DNA from: Nevskia soli
GTDB lineage: Bacteria > Acidobacteriota > Terriglobia > Bryobacterales > Bryobacteraceae
Assembly: GCF_903970205.1 (NCBI RefSeq)
Contig: NZ_CAJCHS010000134.1
Span: forward strand, 1-35,897
Reading direction: 5' to 3'
DNA: 35,897 bases
Below, one piece after another: positions 1 to 7,042 of this stretch (the first letter of the stretch is position 1; each line of letters begins with the position of its first letter). The notes beneath the pieces are model-generated. The model was given only the letters and a program-made list of their open reading frames with translations, was not told the DNA's origin and ran no database searches. A program made the translations under genes and the position numbers.

Positions 1-1
1 G

Positions 2-571
2 GTCACCGAGATCATGTTCTTCGGCGGCCTGTTCATGACCTACATCGCGTACCGCGGCGCTTATCCGGACGCGTTTGCGGCCGCCAGCCAGAAGCTCAAC
101 ACGACGGAAGGGTTCATTAACACCCTGGTGCTGATTTGCAGTTCGTTGACGATGGCGATGGCCGTCCGCTGCGCGGCGCAGGGGAAGAAGAAGGCGGTTG
201 TCTGGCTGCTGTTTGCCACGATGTTATTCGGTCTCGCGTTCCTGGGAATCAAAGCCGACGAGTACACGTACAAGTTCCAGCACCATGAAGTTCCCGGAGC
301 GAATTTCGCACCCGAAGATTTGAACGCGAACGTGGATCACGCCTCGCTGTACTTCGCTCTCTACTTCGGCATGACCGGCTTACACGCATTCCACATGATC
401 GTGGGAATTGGCATCCTCTGCTTCATCCTGCGCGGCGCCATGAAGGGAATCTACACGCCGGCGTGGCATACTCCGGTCGAGTTATTCGGACTTTACTGGC
501 ACTTCGTGGATATTGTCTGGATTTTCCTGTTCCCACTGCTTTATCTGATTGACGTTCATAAGGGGAAGTAA
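2..571 (+). CDS. coxC: cytochrome c oxidase subunit III, 5'-truncated by the window edge
   Basis: Membrane subunit III of a haem-copper cytochrome c oxidase, part of the aerobic respiratory chain in the inner membrane. The reading frame is open from base 2, and the first residues (VTEIMFFGGLF) match the conserved start of the second half of COX3, so the true start lies outside the window. Several hydrophobic segments are visible, with the family motifs FYFGMTGLHAFHMIVG-like (here LYFGMTGLHAFHMIVG) near residue 125 and YWHFVDIVWIFLFPLLY at the C-terminus. The stop TAA is followed one base later by the ATG of the subunit IV gene, so the two are co-transcribed. It is functionally unrelated to the flagellar genes to the right. 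Confidence 0.93.
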   Translation, partial: VTEIMFFGGLFMTYIAYRGAYPDAFAAASQKLNTTEGFINTLVLICSSLTMAMAVRCAAQGKKKAVVWLLFATMLFGLAFLGIKADEYTYKFQHHEVPGANFAPEDLNANVDHASLYFALYFGMTGLHAFHMIVGIGILCFILRGAMKGIYTPAWHTPVELFGLYWHFVDIVWIFLFPLLYLIDVHKGK

Positions 572-572
572 T

Positions 573-920
573 ATGGCCGACCATCCGGAACACTCCGCTC
601 ATACGCCGCACATCGTCCCTGTCTGGATTTACGTCACGGTCTGGCTCGCGCTGGTGATCGGCACCGTAGCCACGTGGGCGATCGCCTATGTCGACCTGGG
701 GAGCTTCAATATCGTAGTCGCTCTCCTGATTGCATGTACCAAGGCATCGCTCGTGATCCTGTTCTTCATGCACGTTTTCTACAGCACCAAGCTGGTCAAG
801 ACGATCGTGATCGGGGGCCTGGGGACGCTGATGATCCTCTTCTTCTTTACGCTCCTTGACTTAGTCGCGCGCGGCACGTTGTACGGATCGCGCCCGTGGA
901 TCGGCGTTCCCGGCCGCTAA
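573..920 (+). CDS. cytochrome c oxidase subunit IV (caa3-type small subunit)
   Basis: Small membrane subunit of 115 residues, typical of the subunit IV that follows coxC in bacterial caa3/aa3 oxidase operons. Three hydrophobic helices are visible (about residues 15-37, 45-66 and 72-95), including the family-like stretch ALLIACTKASLVILFFMHV, where Lys and Met-His sit inside the membrane helix. The ATG at 573 is chosen because an AGGGGA ribosome site lies 6 bases upstream. An earlier in-frame ATG at 549 would lie inside coxC without a better ribosome site. The histidine-rich N-terminus (HPEHSAHTPH) is common in this family. Confidence 0.9.
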   Translation: MADHPEHSAHTPHIVPVWIYVTVWLALVIGTVATWAIAYVDLGSFNIVVALLIACTKASLVILFFMHVFYSTKLVKTIVIGGLGTLMILFFFTLLDLVARGTLYGSRPWIGVPGR

Positions 921-935
921 GGCCACGGAGCGGTG

Positions 936-975
936 CTGATTTCCGAGCGGACCGCCCGAACGAATCAGTGTTTTG
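936..975. terminator. possible bidirectional terminator between converging cox and transglycosylase genes
   Basis: CTGATT at 936-941 pairs with AATCAG at 963-968, with a GC-rich CGG/CCG pairing inside the loop, and TGTTTT follows. It lies where two convergent genes meet and overlaps the stop codon of the left-pointing gene. The stem is short and the U-tract is poor, so this is a weak call. Confidence 0.25.
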
Positions 976-1621
976 CAGGCTGGAGCGAATTCAAAATCGA
1001 ATCGACGTAGTTCAACGTCTCGGGAAATGGGGGAACTCCGTCGTAATCGTCGACTCTGCCCGGCCCCGCGTTGTAAGCGCCCAACGTTTTATTCAGATCG
1101 CCGGAGTAGCGGGCGAATAGTTGTCGTAGGTATTTCGCGCCGCCCAGGACATTCTGCTCAGCATCGAGCGGATCGATTACCCCGAGCTGCATCGCGGTCT
1201 CGGGCATCAACTGCATCAATCCCAGCGCGCCTTTATCGGACACGGCGCAGGGCAAGAATGCCGATTCCCGCCGCATCACGGAGAACACCAGCTCAGGACT
1301 AATCTGATTCGCAGCGGCGGCTTTGGAGGCCAGCCCCTGCGCCGCAATCGCCGACATCGGATCGCAGGCCGGCCCAGTTGATGCCGATGCCGGCTGAAGT
1401 TCAGGATCGAGAACGAAGAATGCCGCCGGGGTTGCCTCGCGTGCGGCTATTTTCCGGCTCGCGCGGATCGCGTTCATCTGAGTCGAGATGGACTTCGTCA
1501 TGGCATCCATCGTCTGTTGCCGCTGCCGGTCCGCCGCGCTCCTTTGCGCATCGACACTGCTCGACTGCGCGTTCACCAACTGCGTGGCAAAAAGTGCGCA
1601 CACAAAGAACAGCTTGAACAA
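965..1621 (-). CDS. secreted lytic transglycosylase (SLT, family 1-like)
   Basis: Periplasmic murein hydrolase of 218 residues that cleaves glycan strands. With the TTG start at 1621 it begins with a good signal peptide (FKLFFVCALFATQLVNA, cut before QSSS). A long linker follows, then a soluble-lytic-transglycosylase domain at about residues 88-215. Visible motifs are the catalytic Glu119 in RRESAF, GLMQLMPETA and AYNAGPGRV. A longer frame reaches 2119, but its extra 166 residues run antisense through fliS and put the signal peptide in mid-protein, so it was rejected. The adjacent FlgJ lacks its usual muramidase domain, so this enzyme may open the wall for the rod. That role is inference from context. 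Confidence 0.85.
   Translation of the reverse strand: MFKLFFVCALFATQLVNAQSSSVDAQRSAADRQRQQTMDAMTKSISTQMNAIRASRKIAAREATPAAFFVLDPELQPASASTGPACDPMSAIAAQGLASKAAAANQISPELVFSVMRRESAFLPCAVSDKGALGLMQLMPETAMQLGVIDPLDAEQNVLGGAKYLRQLFARYSGDLNKTLGAYNAGPGRVDDYDGVPPFPETLNYVDSILNSLQPAKH
1585..1600 (+). promoter_or_regulatory. weak sigma-54-like -24/-12 site ahead of fliS
   Basis: TGGCA at 1585-1589 and GCGCA at 1596-1600 place GG (1586-1587) and GC (1598-1599) exactly 10 bases apart, the sigma-54 spacing. The expected start near 1611 would give fliS a leader of about 47 bases. The usual T before the GC is a C, and the site lies inside the signal-peptide region of the opposite-strand gene. It is listed because three stronger sites of this type exist elsewhere in the locus. 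Confidence 0.25.
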
Positions 1622-1657
1622 CTCTCGAATTCCGCAACCGCGTGTCGATGAGTTTTT

Positions 1658-2137
1658 GTGTTCAAACGCCTGAGTCCTTACCTGGAACAACAGATTCTTT
1701 CGGCCAGCCCGTTGGAGCTGGTGGCGCTGTCTTATCAACATGCCATCGACGCGGTGCGCGAAGCCAGGGAAAGACTGGCCGCGAAGGACAACCGAGGGCG
1801 CGTGCGCGCCATAGCGCGGGCGCAGGCCATTATCGTCGAGCTTCACCGCGCGTTGAATTTCGACGCCGGGGACGGCACGCTTGCTAAAGAGCTGTCGCGC
1901 CTCTACCACTACCTGATGCAGCGCTTGCTGGAAGCGAGCCGGCAATTGAACGACGCCCCACTTGCCGAAGTGTTCACCCTGCTCTGCACGCTGGGCGAAG
2001 CGTGGGAGCAGACTGCGCGGGAGAACGTCGCTATCGCCACTCCGAGCCCCGCCGCGATCAGCGCTTCGAACAGCCCGTCGTTTGCCTGGGAATCGGTCGA
2101 TCTGGAACCAGCCTCGCATTGCTCGGTCAGCTTCTAA
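1658..2137 (+). CDS. fliS: flagellar export chaperone FliS
   Basis: Cytoplasmic chaperone that binds the C-terminal helix of flagellin, prevents premature polymerisation and hands it to the export gate. The 159-residue product opens with MFKRLSPYLEQQILSASP and LELVALSYQHAIDAV, matching the FliS N-terminal region (tyrosine followed by ASPxELVxxLYxxA). A helical four-helix-bundle pattern continues to about residue 125, then a Ser/Pro-rich tail of about 30 residues extends beyond the usual 125-130 length. The start is GTG, because an in-frame TGA at 1649 excludes anything earlier. It is divergent from the transglycosylase gene (36 bases apart) and overlaps the 3' end of flgJ by 4 bases tail to tail. 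No flagellin gene is in the window. Confidence 0.88.
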   Translation: MFKRLSPYLEQQILSASPLELVALSYQHAIDAVREARERLAAKDNRGRVRAIARAQAIIVELHRALNFDAGDGTLAKELSRLYHYLMQRLLEASRQLNDAPLAEVFTLLCTLGEAWEQTARENVAIATPSPAAISASNSPSFAWESVDLEPASHCSVSF

Positions 2138-2439
2138 TCGGCGGGCGGCTTCGCAGCCGCACTGGCCCGGTTCAGCCCCGCTTCAACCAGGCGCGCTAAA
2201 CCCAATCCGCCTTGTTTGCCTAACGCCTGCGCAAACTCCTGCTCGGCCATTTCGACGGCCGTACCGCCGGGAGCATCGTCTCCTGTGCCCAGCCACGAAC
2301 CCCCCGTCTCGCGTTCGGTCTTCAGCATCTGAGCGATGAGGAAAGACTCGAACTGCTGCGCGGCTTCGTGGACGCGTTTCGGATCATCGGCCTTTGCCGT
2401 CATGCCGGTATGGATTGCGATCGGCCCGTTGACTTCCAT
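2134..2439 (-). CDS. flgJ: FlgJ-type rod-binding protein, N-terminal domain only
   Basis: Rod-scaffold or rod-cap protein of 101 residues. It matches the FlgJ N-terminal domain: AAQQFESFLIAQMLKTERE, then GGTAVEMAEQEFAQALGKQGGLGLARLV. The C-terminal glucosaminidase domain found in enteric FlgJ (about 310 residues) is absent, as in many other phyla where the two functions are separate genes. Its ATG directly abuts the flgI stop, and a near-perfect GGAGGTGAT ribosome site lies 5 bases upstream, inside the end of flgI. It is the last gene of the flgF-to-flgJ operon. The nearby secreted transglycosylase is the obvious candidate for the missing enzymatic half. Confidence 0.9.
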   Translation of the reverse strand: MEVNGPIAIHTGMTAKADDPKRVHEAAQQFESFLIAQMLKTERETGGSWLGTGDDAPGGTAVEMAEQEFAQALGKQGGLGLARLVEAGLNRASAAAKPPAD

Positions 2440-3540
2440 CTAAATCACCTCCAGCTCGGCGTTCAATGCACCCGCTGCTTTCAGGCTCTGCAGGATCGCG
2501 ATAATATCGCGCGCCGTCGAACCGATCGCCGTCAGAGAACGAACCAGTTCCTCAACCGTTGCGCCCTCCTTGAGAGTCACGTTTTTGACCTTGTCTTCTT
2601 TGATGGCAACGTTTGTCTGCGGCACCACTTCCGTCTCCCCGACCGTCCCTGGACTGGGCTGCGACACCGCTATGGAGGTTTGAATTTCGACCGACAGATT
2701 GCCATGCAGAATGGCCACTGGAGCGATATGAACGTCTTTGCCGAGGATGATTGTCCCCGTGCGCTCGTTCACGACAATCTTGGCCTCGCGGTCGACGTCG
2801 ATGGTCAACGCCTCGATTTCTCCCACGAACTCGGTCGTGCGATCGCGGAAGGATGCGGGTACATTCACCGAGATCAGCGACGAATTCACCGCATGAGCCG
2901 TAAGCGGCGTTTCCGCGGCGAAATGTTTATTGATCACGGCGGCCACGCGGGCCGCAGTCTCGAAATCGTCATCCTTCAGTTGTAAGTTGACGGTGGAACG
3001 AATCGCGATGGACGGCGCACCGCGTTCGATGATCGCGCCGCTGGGCACACGCCCGACTGTGGGGTGATTGATGACCTGCGTCGCGCCCGCGCGTCCCGCG
3101 GTGAATCCGCCCGTAAGCACCGGACCCTGGGCCAGCGCGTATACCTCGCCATTTGCCGCGCGAAGACTGGTCAGAATCAGAAGGCCGCCGCGCAAATCGC
3201 GAGCGTCACCCATCGCGGCTACGGTAATGTCCATCTTGGCGCCAGGCTGCGCGTACGGGGGCAACACCGCGGTCACCAGCACCGCCGCCGTATTCTTCAC
3301 TGTAATGGCGGATGCCGCCACCGACACGCCCATCCGTTCGAGCAGGTTGGTCAGGGTCTGAACCGAGAACACCGTTTGCTGGCGATCGCCCGTCCCCGCG
3401 AGTCCGACCACCAACCCGTATCCAAGCAGTTGGTTATCGCGAACGCCTTCAATCGTGACTAATTCCTTTAGACGCGACGCCGGAGATGCGACCTGCGCGA
3501 CGAGCACGGCAATGGCGATGATTTTGAAAAAGCGCTGCAT
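2440..3540 (-). CDS. flgI: flagellar P-ring protein FlgI
   Basis: Structural protein of the periplasmic P ring, which acts with the L ring as a bushing for the rod through peptidoglycan and outer membrane. The 366-residue product starts with a Sec signal peptide (FFKIIAIAVLVAQVASPAS), then the hallmark RLKELVTIEGVRDNQLLGYG and LVVGLAGTGD. The C-terminus GATVEELVRSLTAIGSTARD with ILQSLKAAGALNAELEVI is also typical. The length equals the usual family size (360-370). flgH ends 2 bases upstream and flgJ follows with no gap. Its export partner FlgA is encoded two genes upstream. Confidence 0.97.
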   Translation of the reverse strand: MQRFFKIIAIAVLVAQVASPASRLKELVTIEGVRDNQLLGYGLVVGLAGTGDRQQTVFSVQTLTNLLERMGVSVAASAITVKNTAAVLVTAVLPPYAQPGAKMDITVAAMGDARDLRGGLLILTSLRAANGEVYALAQGPVLTGGFTAGRAGATQVINHPTVGRVPSGAIIERGAPSIAIRSTVNLQLKDDDFETAARVAAVINKHFAAETPLTAHAVNSSLISVNVPASFRDRTTEFVGEIEALTIDVDREAKIVVNERTGTIILGKDVHIAPVAILHGNLSVEIQTSIAVSQPSPGTVGETEVVPQTNVAIKEDKVKNVTLKEGATVEELVRSLTAIGSTARDIIAILQSLKAAGALNAELEVI

Positions 3541-3542
3541 AC

Positions 3543-4277
3543 TTAAAACGGGAGAATCCCAAGCAGCAGGCGGTAGAGGATGTTCGGCCGGCGCGTCGCA
3601 TCCGCCACGACACCCTTGCCGTTCACCTGGATTTCAAGATCCGCGATGCTCACCGACGCAATTGAATTTGCAGCGCTCAGGTCTTCCGGACGCACCACAC
3701 CGCGCACCGTGATCGTCTGATGTTCCGTATTGATGTTGATGACGCGCGTTCCTTCGAGCACCAGATAGCCGTTGGGCAAAACGTGGGTGACGCGCGCGGT
3801 GAGCGATGTGGTGAGAGTCGTTGTACGGGAAGTCGTGCCCTCGCCATCCAGCGTCTGCGTGCCGCCGAGGTTGGCCAGATTTGCCAGAGGACCGGTTGCC
3901 TTCATAACGCCCGCAAGGGCCGTGATCCCATTCACCGCGCTGGACGTACGAGCAGTCTTGGTTTGGCCGGTGCTCACAGCCGATGCCGATTCGGCCACCA
4001 GAATAGTCACGACGTCATCCACTTGTGCCGCGCGGATGTCACGCGTGAGATCGCCCAACCGGCTGGCCGGAGACCAAAGCGATCCTGGGAAAGCCGGATT
4101 TGGCGCCGTGGTCGAATAGCGGCTCATGGCCTCTTTCACATAGTTATCGAGCGCCGACGGCGGAGCAGGGGGAGGTATTTTCTTCGGCTTCTTGTCGGAA
4201 GCGGTGAGCGAAGCGCCGAAAGTCAGCAGGCAAGCCACGCAAACGGCCGGCAGGCGCTGCATTTGATGTCTAGTCAT
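3543..4277 (-). CDS. flgH: flagellar L-ring protein FlgH, apparently without a lipobox
   Basis: Outer-membrane L-ring subunit of 244 residues. Family motifs are SLWSPASRLGDLTRDIRAAQVDDVVTILV-type sequence around residues 65-95 (seen here as VDDVVTILVAESASA), a central TQTLDGEGTTSRTTTLTTSL stretch, and the C-terminal VRPEDLSAANSIASVSIADL with a hydrophobic last strand. A hydrophobic leader occupies residues 9-25. Unlike enteric FlgH there is no cysteine at a signal-peptidase II position: the only leader cysteines (13 and 16) lie in its middle. The protein may therefore not be lipidated. The start overlaps flgA by 8 bases, and an internal ATG at 4262 is an alternative start. Confidence 0.95.
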   Translation of the reverse strand: MTRHQMQRLPAVCVACLLTFGASLTASDKKPKKIPPPAPPSALDNYVKEAMSRYSTTAPNPAFPGSLWSPASRLGDLTRDIRAAQVDDVVTILVAESASAVSTGQTKTARTSSAVNGITALAGVMKATGPLANLANLGGTQTLDGEGTTSRTTTLTTSLTARVTHVLPNGYLVLEGTRVININTEHQTITVRGVVRPEDLSAANSIASVSIADLEIQVNGKGVVADATRRPNILYRLLLGILPF

Positions 4278-5202
4278 TTCTCGCCCTCCGGCTCATGCCT
4301 CGCGGGGTCACCAGAACCGTGCTCTCCCCGGTGACGCATGCCGAAAAAAGCTTCCCGCTGGATGCGTTCCGAATCATCACCATCTCGCCGATGCGGCCGC
4401 CGGTTTCGGCTTTGGCATCGAACTCCAGGCGAGTGGCTCCTTCACGCACTTCTACGGTGACTCCCGAACCGGGTTCAACCGGCAACGGTGTCTTCAGGTC
4501 GATGAGCGCCACAGCCGACCCTTCAGCAATGCGCCGTTTCGCGACTTTTCCGATTACCTGATCCATCGTGATTTCGGGAGCATTCCAATCATTCACGAGG
4601 TCGCGCGTTTCCGTCTGGAAGTGGGCCGGAGTGGTATGCGTGCCGGGGTCAATGGTTTCCTTTGCGACCAGGACCTCTCGTTTCACGGTGATGCGCGCCC
4701 GCACCCAGACAGGCGCGTGACGATGCCCGTCGAAAACGACGTAACCGTGAAGCAGCATCGGTTCTTTGGAATTTCTGCTTGCCACCGAAGGACTGGGCAC
4801 CACGATCTGGCCCTCGGGAACCGCCGTCCGGCCCCACTCGGCGATCTCAATAACCGCACTGTCCGGGGCCCACGCGCGAATGGCCGGCAGCAGGTCTTCA
4901 ACCTTTAACACGCGCGAACGGCGCTCAAAGCAAACGGGCTGAAACGGCGCTTCCCTCGGGACATCCAGGTCGACTCCCGCGCCCTTGGCGATACGCAAAA
5001 GTTCCGCCGGAAAGAAAGTTCGCCGCGAGCCCGGCTCCGGTGAGAAGCCGATCTCTACCGCGGGATCACCCGCGCCGAAACGAGAGGCGAAGCGAGAATC
5101 GGCGCGCGCAAGATCCCGCATCGTAATGCGCGGCCCATCCACCGGAGTACATGTATGCAGACCGGTATGCAAACCGGCGGCTGCCATGATAGCGAGCCAC
5201 AT
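4270..5202 (-). CDS. flgA: flagellar basal body P-ring formation protein FlgA
   Basis: Periplasmic chaperone that assists assembly of FlgI into the P ring. The 310-residue product has a very short hydrophobic N-terminus (WLAIMAAAGL), a long variable region, and a C-terminal SAF-type domain (about residues 180-300) beginning VKREVLVAKETIDPG. It contains MDQVIGKVAKRRIAEGSAV and ends with the typical VTGESTVLVTPR region. The ATG overlaps the flgG stop by one base (TAATG), which implies translational coupling. The gene order flgG-flgA-flgH-flgI-flgJ is common outside enterics. The signal peptide is weak, so the true start could differ by a few codons. Confidence 0.92.
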   Translation of the reverse strand: MWLAIMAAAGLHTGLHTCTPVDGPRITMRDLARADSRFASRFGAGDPAVEIGFSPEPGSRRTFFPAELLRIAKGAGVDLDVPREAPFQPVCFERRSRVLKVEDLLPAIRAWAPDSAVIEIAEWGRTAVPEGQIVVPSPSVASRNSKEPMLLHGYVVFDGHRHAPVWVRARITVKREVLVAKETIDPGTHTTPAHFQTETRDLVNDWNAPEITMDQVIGKVAKRRIAEGSAVALIDLKTPLPVEPGSGVTVEVREGATRLEFDAKAETGGRIGEMVMIRNASSGKLFSACVTGESTVLVTPRGMSRRARND

Positions 5203-5993
5203 TAGCTCTTCAGGTTGTTGACCTGCTGGTACATCTCATCGCAGGCCTTCACGACTTTCGCGTTCGCCTCGTAGCCGCGCTGCGCCACGATCAGGTTGAT
5301 GAATTCCTGCACCACGCTTACATTCGACTGTTCCGTATAGCCCTGGAGCAACGTGCCCTGTCCTTCCGACCCGCCCGGATTGCCGAGTTGCGCTTGACCG
5401 GACGCATCCGTCGGTTGCAGCAGATTTTGACCGACGCTGTTGAGCCCCGCCGGGTTTTGAAAAACGGCGAGTTGAATCTGACCGGCGCTTTGCGAGGCCG
5501 TCTGCCCGGAGGTCGTATAAGTGACGGTCCCGTCGGACGCGATCTGGACGCTGGTGGCGGTCGCCGGAATCGTGATCTGCGGCTCGATCGGATTGCCATC
5601 GCTGGTGACGACGTTCCCATCCTTATCTAAATTAAAGTTCCCCGCGCGCGTATAAGCGAGTTCGCCGTTCGGCATGCGGATCTGGAAAAATCCGTTACCC
5701 TGAATCGCGAGATCGTAGGGGTTATCCGTCTCGACCAGGTTGCCTTCCGTGAACGTGACATCGTTCGAAGCCGCCCGGGTGCCTAAGCCGATCTGCAGCC
5801 CGGTTGGAAAGTTCGTCTGCGTGCTTGCCGATGACCCCGGCGCAGTCACGTTCTGATACATCAGGTCTTGAAACGCCGCGCGCCTGGCCTTAAAACCGTT
5901 GGTGCTGGCGTTGGCGAGGTTGTTGGCGATGTTGTCGACGTTGGTTTGTTGCGCGTTCATGCCGCTGGCGGCGCTGAAAAGTGCTCGCATCAT
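5202..5993 (-). CDS. flgG: flagellar distal rod protein FlgG
   Basis: Distal rod subunit, 263 residues (FlgG is usually about 260). The N-terminal rod/hook motif is visible as ALFSAASGMNAQQTNVDNIA followed by NNLANASTNGFKARRAAFQD. The middle holds the FlgE/F/G domain (ETDNPYDLAIQGNGFFQI, then GELAYTRAGNFNLDKDG). The C-terminus EQSNVSVVQEFINLIVAQRG with YEANAKVVKACDEM is diagnostic of FlgG. The start could be either of two consecutive ATGs. It follows flgF by 33 bases with no obvious separate promoter. Secretion uses the flagellar export gate, so no Sec signal is expected or seen. Confidence 0.97.
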   Translation of the reverse strand: MMRALFSAASGMNAQQTNVDNIANNLANASTNGFKARRAAFQDLMYQNVTAPGSSASTQTNFPTGLQIGLGTRAASNDVTFTEGNLVETDNPYDLAIQGNGFFQIRMPNGELAYTRAGNFNLDKDGNVVTSDGNPIEPQITIPATATSVQIASDGTVTYTTSGQTASQSAGQIQLAVFQNPAGLNSVGQNLLQPTDASGQAQLGNPGGSEGQGTLLQGYTEQSNVSVVQEFINLIVAQRGYEANAKVVKACDEMYQQVNNLKS

Positions 5994-6026
5994 ATTGTTT
6001 TCTCCACGTTAGGGAATCTGTGATTG

Positions 6027-6776
6027 CTATTGCGTGACCCGCGCGACTTCCTCGACCGCGGACTTATTCATATCCGCTCCGATTGAAATTGCTTTCTGCA
6101 GCGTTTCGAACTGCCGCATCACGCTGATCAAGCGTCCGGCCGCATCCGCCGAACCGACGTTGCTTTCTTCCAAATTTCCCTGGCGAACGGTCGCGCTCGC
6201 CGTTTGGGTTACCGCTTGCGGATCGCTATTGAAGAAGTAATTGAGCCCGCGCTTATCGAGCGCGCTCCGGTCCGCGAAATCGACCACCGATAACTGTCCG
6301 ATGGTCTGGTCGTCCTGGTGAACGGTTCCATCCTCATCGATCACGAGCGGCGCTTTCGACTGACTCTGAATCGGGTTGCCGTCGACGGTTCGAACCGGAT
6401 AGCCATCGGCAGTCGTAAGCACTCCGGAGGAACTTAACTTCAGATTTCCGCTCCGCGTATAAAGAAGACCGGACGGCCCGTTTACCGCCAGAAATCCGGA
6501 ACCATCAAGGCCGATATCGAGCGTGTTTCCGGTCAGCCGCATATTGCCTTGTGTAAAGTCCGTCCAACGCTTCTCAACCACGGGTTGGCGGTCCGCCTCG
6601 GGACTCACGCCCTCGGCCGCGGCTTGGTCGGCTTCCGCGGCCACATAGGCGCTATAGAATTCACGATCGCTCTTATAGCCGCCGGTCGTCGCATTTGCAA
6701 GATTGTTGGCGAGCATGTCGAGCGACTCCATGCGCGCTCGCATGCCGCTCGCGGCCGATATGAGAAGTGGGTCCAT
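6027..6776 (-). CDS. flgF: flagellar proximal rod protein FlgF
   Basis: Proximal rod subunit of 249 residues and the first gene of the left-pointing rod/ring operon. It has the N-terminal motif ISAASGMRARMESLDMLANN followed by LANATTGGYKSDREFY. The central part contains TGNTLDIGLDGSGFLAVNGP and LLYTRSGNLKLSSSG. The C-terminus GNLEESNVGSADAAGRLISV followed by MRQFETLQKAISI distinguishes it from the neighbouring FlgG. A GAGGAA ribosome site lies 4 bases upstream of ATG. The two candidate promoters upstream are listed separately. Confidence 0.93.
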   Translation of the reverse strand: MDPLLISAASGMRARMESLDMLANNLANATTGGYKSDREFYSAYVAAEADQAAAEGVSPEADRQPVVEKRWTDFTQGNMRLTGNTLDIGLDGSGFLAVNGPSGLLYTRSGNLKLSSSGVLTTADGYPVRTVDGNPIQSQSKAPLVIDEDGTVHQDDQTIGQLSVVDFADRSALDKRGLNYFFNSDPQAVTQTASATVRQGNLEESNVGSADAAGRLISVMRQFETLQKAISIGADMNKSAVEEVARVTQ

Positions 6777-6791
6777 TCTTTTCCTCTAGAA

Positions 6792-6811
6792 CAAAGCATG
6801 TCGGAAACCAA
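6792..6811 (-). promoter_or_regulatory. sigma-54-type -24/-12 promoter candidate for the flgF operon
   Basis: On the minus strand the sequence reads TTGG (6811-6808), ten bases, then GCTT (6797-6794). It has the invariant GG and GC at exact sigma-54 spacing and the preferred T before each. Transcription would start near 6784, only about 8 bases before the ATG, placing the ribosome site at the very 5' end of the message. Sites of the same TGG-N9-TGC form precede fliK and flgB, and a sigma-54 activator gene lies in the locus. The short leader is the main doubt. Confidence 0.5.
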
Positions 6812-6819
6812 TGCGAGTA

Positions 6820-6846
6820 ATATCGGTTAAATCATTCAAAACTAAA
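6820..6846 (-). promoter_or_regulatory. sigma-28-type promoter candidate for the flgF operon
   Basis: On the minus strand TTTAGTTT (6846-6839) is followed after 11 bases by ACCGATAT (6827-6820). Compared with TAAAGTTT-N11-GCCGATAA, this is 6 of 8 matches in each half with exact spacing. The start point near 6813 would give a normal leader of about 36 bases including the GAGGAA ribosome site. It lies upstream of the sigma-54-type candidate, so the operon may have tandem promoters. Confidence 0.45.
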
Positions 6847-6862
6847 ACAGGAACGCCGATGA
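6836..6862 (+). promoter_or_regulatory. weak sigma-28-type promoter candidate toward fliK
   Basis: TCAA at 6836-6839, 15 bases, then GCCGATGA at 6855-6862. The -10 half matches the sigma-28 consensus at 7 of 8 positions, while the -35 half is poor outside the AA. The predicted leader to fliK is about 135-170 bases. It overlaps the oppositely oriented candidate, so the divergent operons would share this segment. Confidence 0.3.
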
Positions 6863-6974
6863 GCGACACAGAAGGGTGTGCATGACGCGCCCAATACTTA
6901 CCGCAACGATCCCGATCGCCAATAATTTGGCGCGGCGCTCCGGCGGAATCGTTGATCTTTCAGCAGTTTGCAAA

Positions 6975-6992
6975 ATGGTGCATGATCTGCAT
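6975..6992 (+). promoter_or_regulatory. sigma-54-type -24/-12 promoter candidate for the fliK operon
   Basis: TGG at 6976-6978 and TGCA at 6988-6991 place GG and GC exactly 10 bases apart, with a T before both and an A after the GC, as in the sigma-54 consensus. Transcription would begin near 7002. That makes the GTG at 7004 almost leaderless and favours the GTG at 7043, which has its own GGAAG ribosome site. The site is paired back to back with the flgF promoter region. Confidence 0.5.
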
Positions 6993-7042
6993 TACATTGC
7001 GCAGTGATCACGCTGGCGCCCCACCTACCGGAAGTCGAAACT

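Noticed and set aside
1622-2119. N-terminal extension of the lytic transglycosylase frame
   Set aside because: It is antisense to the well-supported fliS and would place the signal peptide 166 residues into the protein.
6875-6888. Another GG-N10-GC match in the flgF/fliK region
   Set aside because: It lacks the T before both dinucleotides and the downstream A/T, and is far weaker than the site at 6975-6992.
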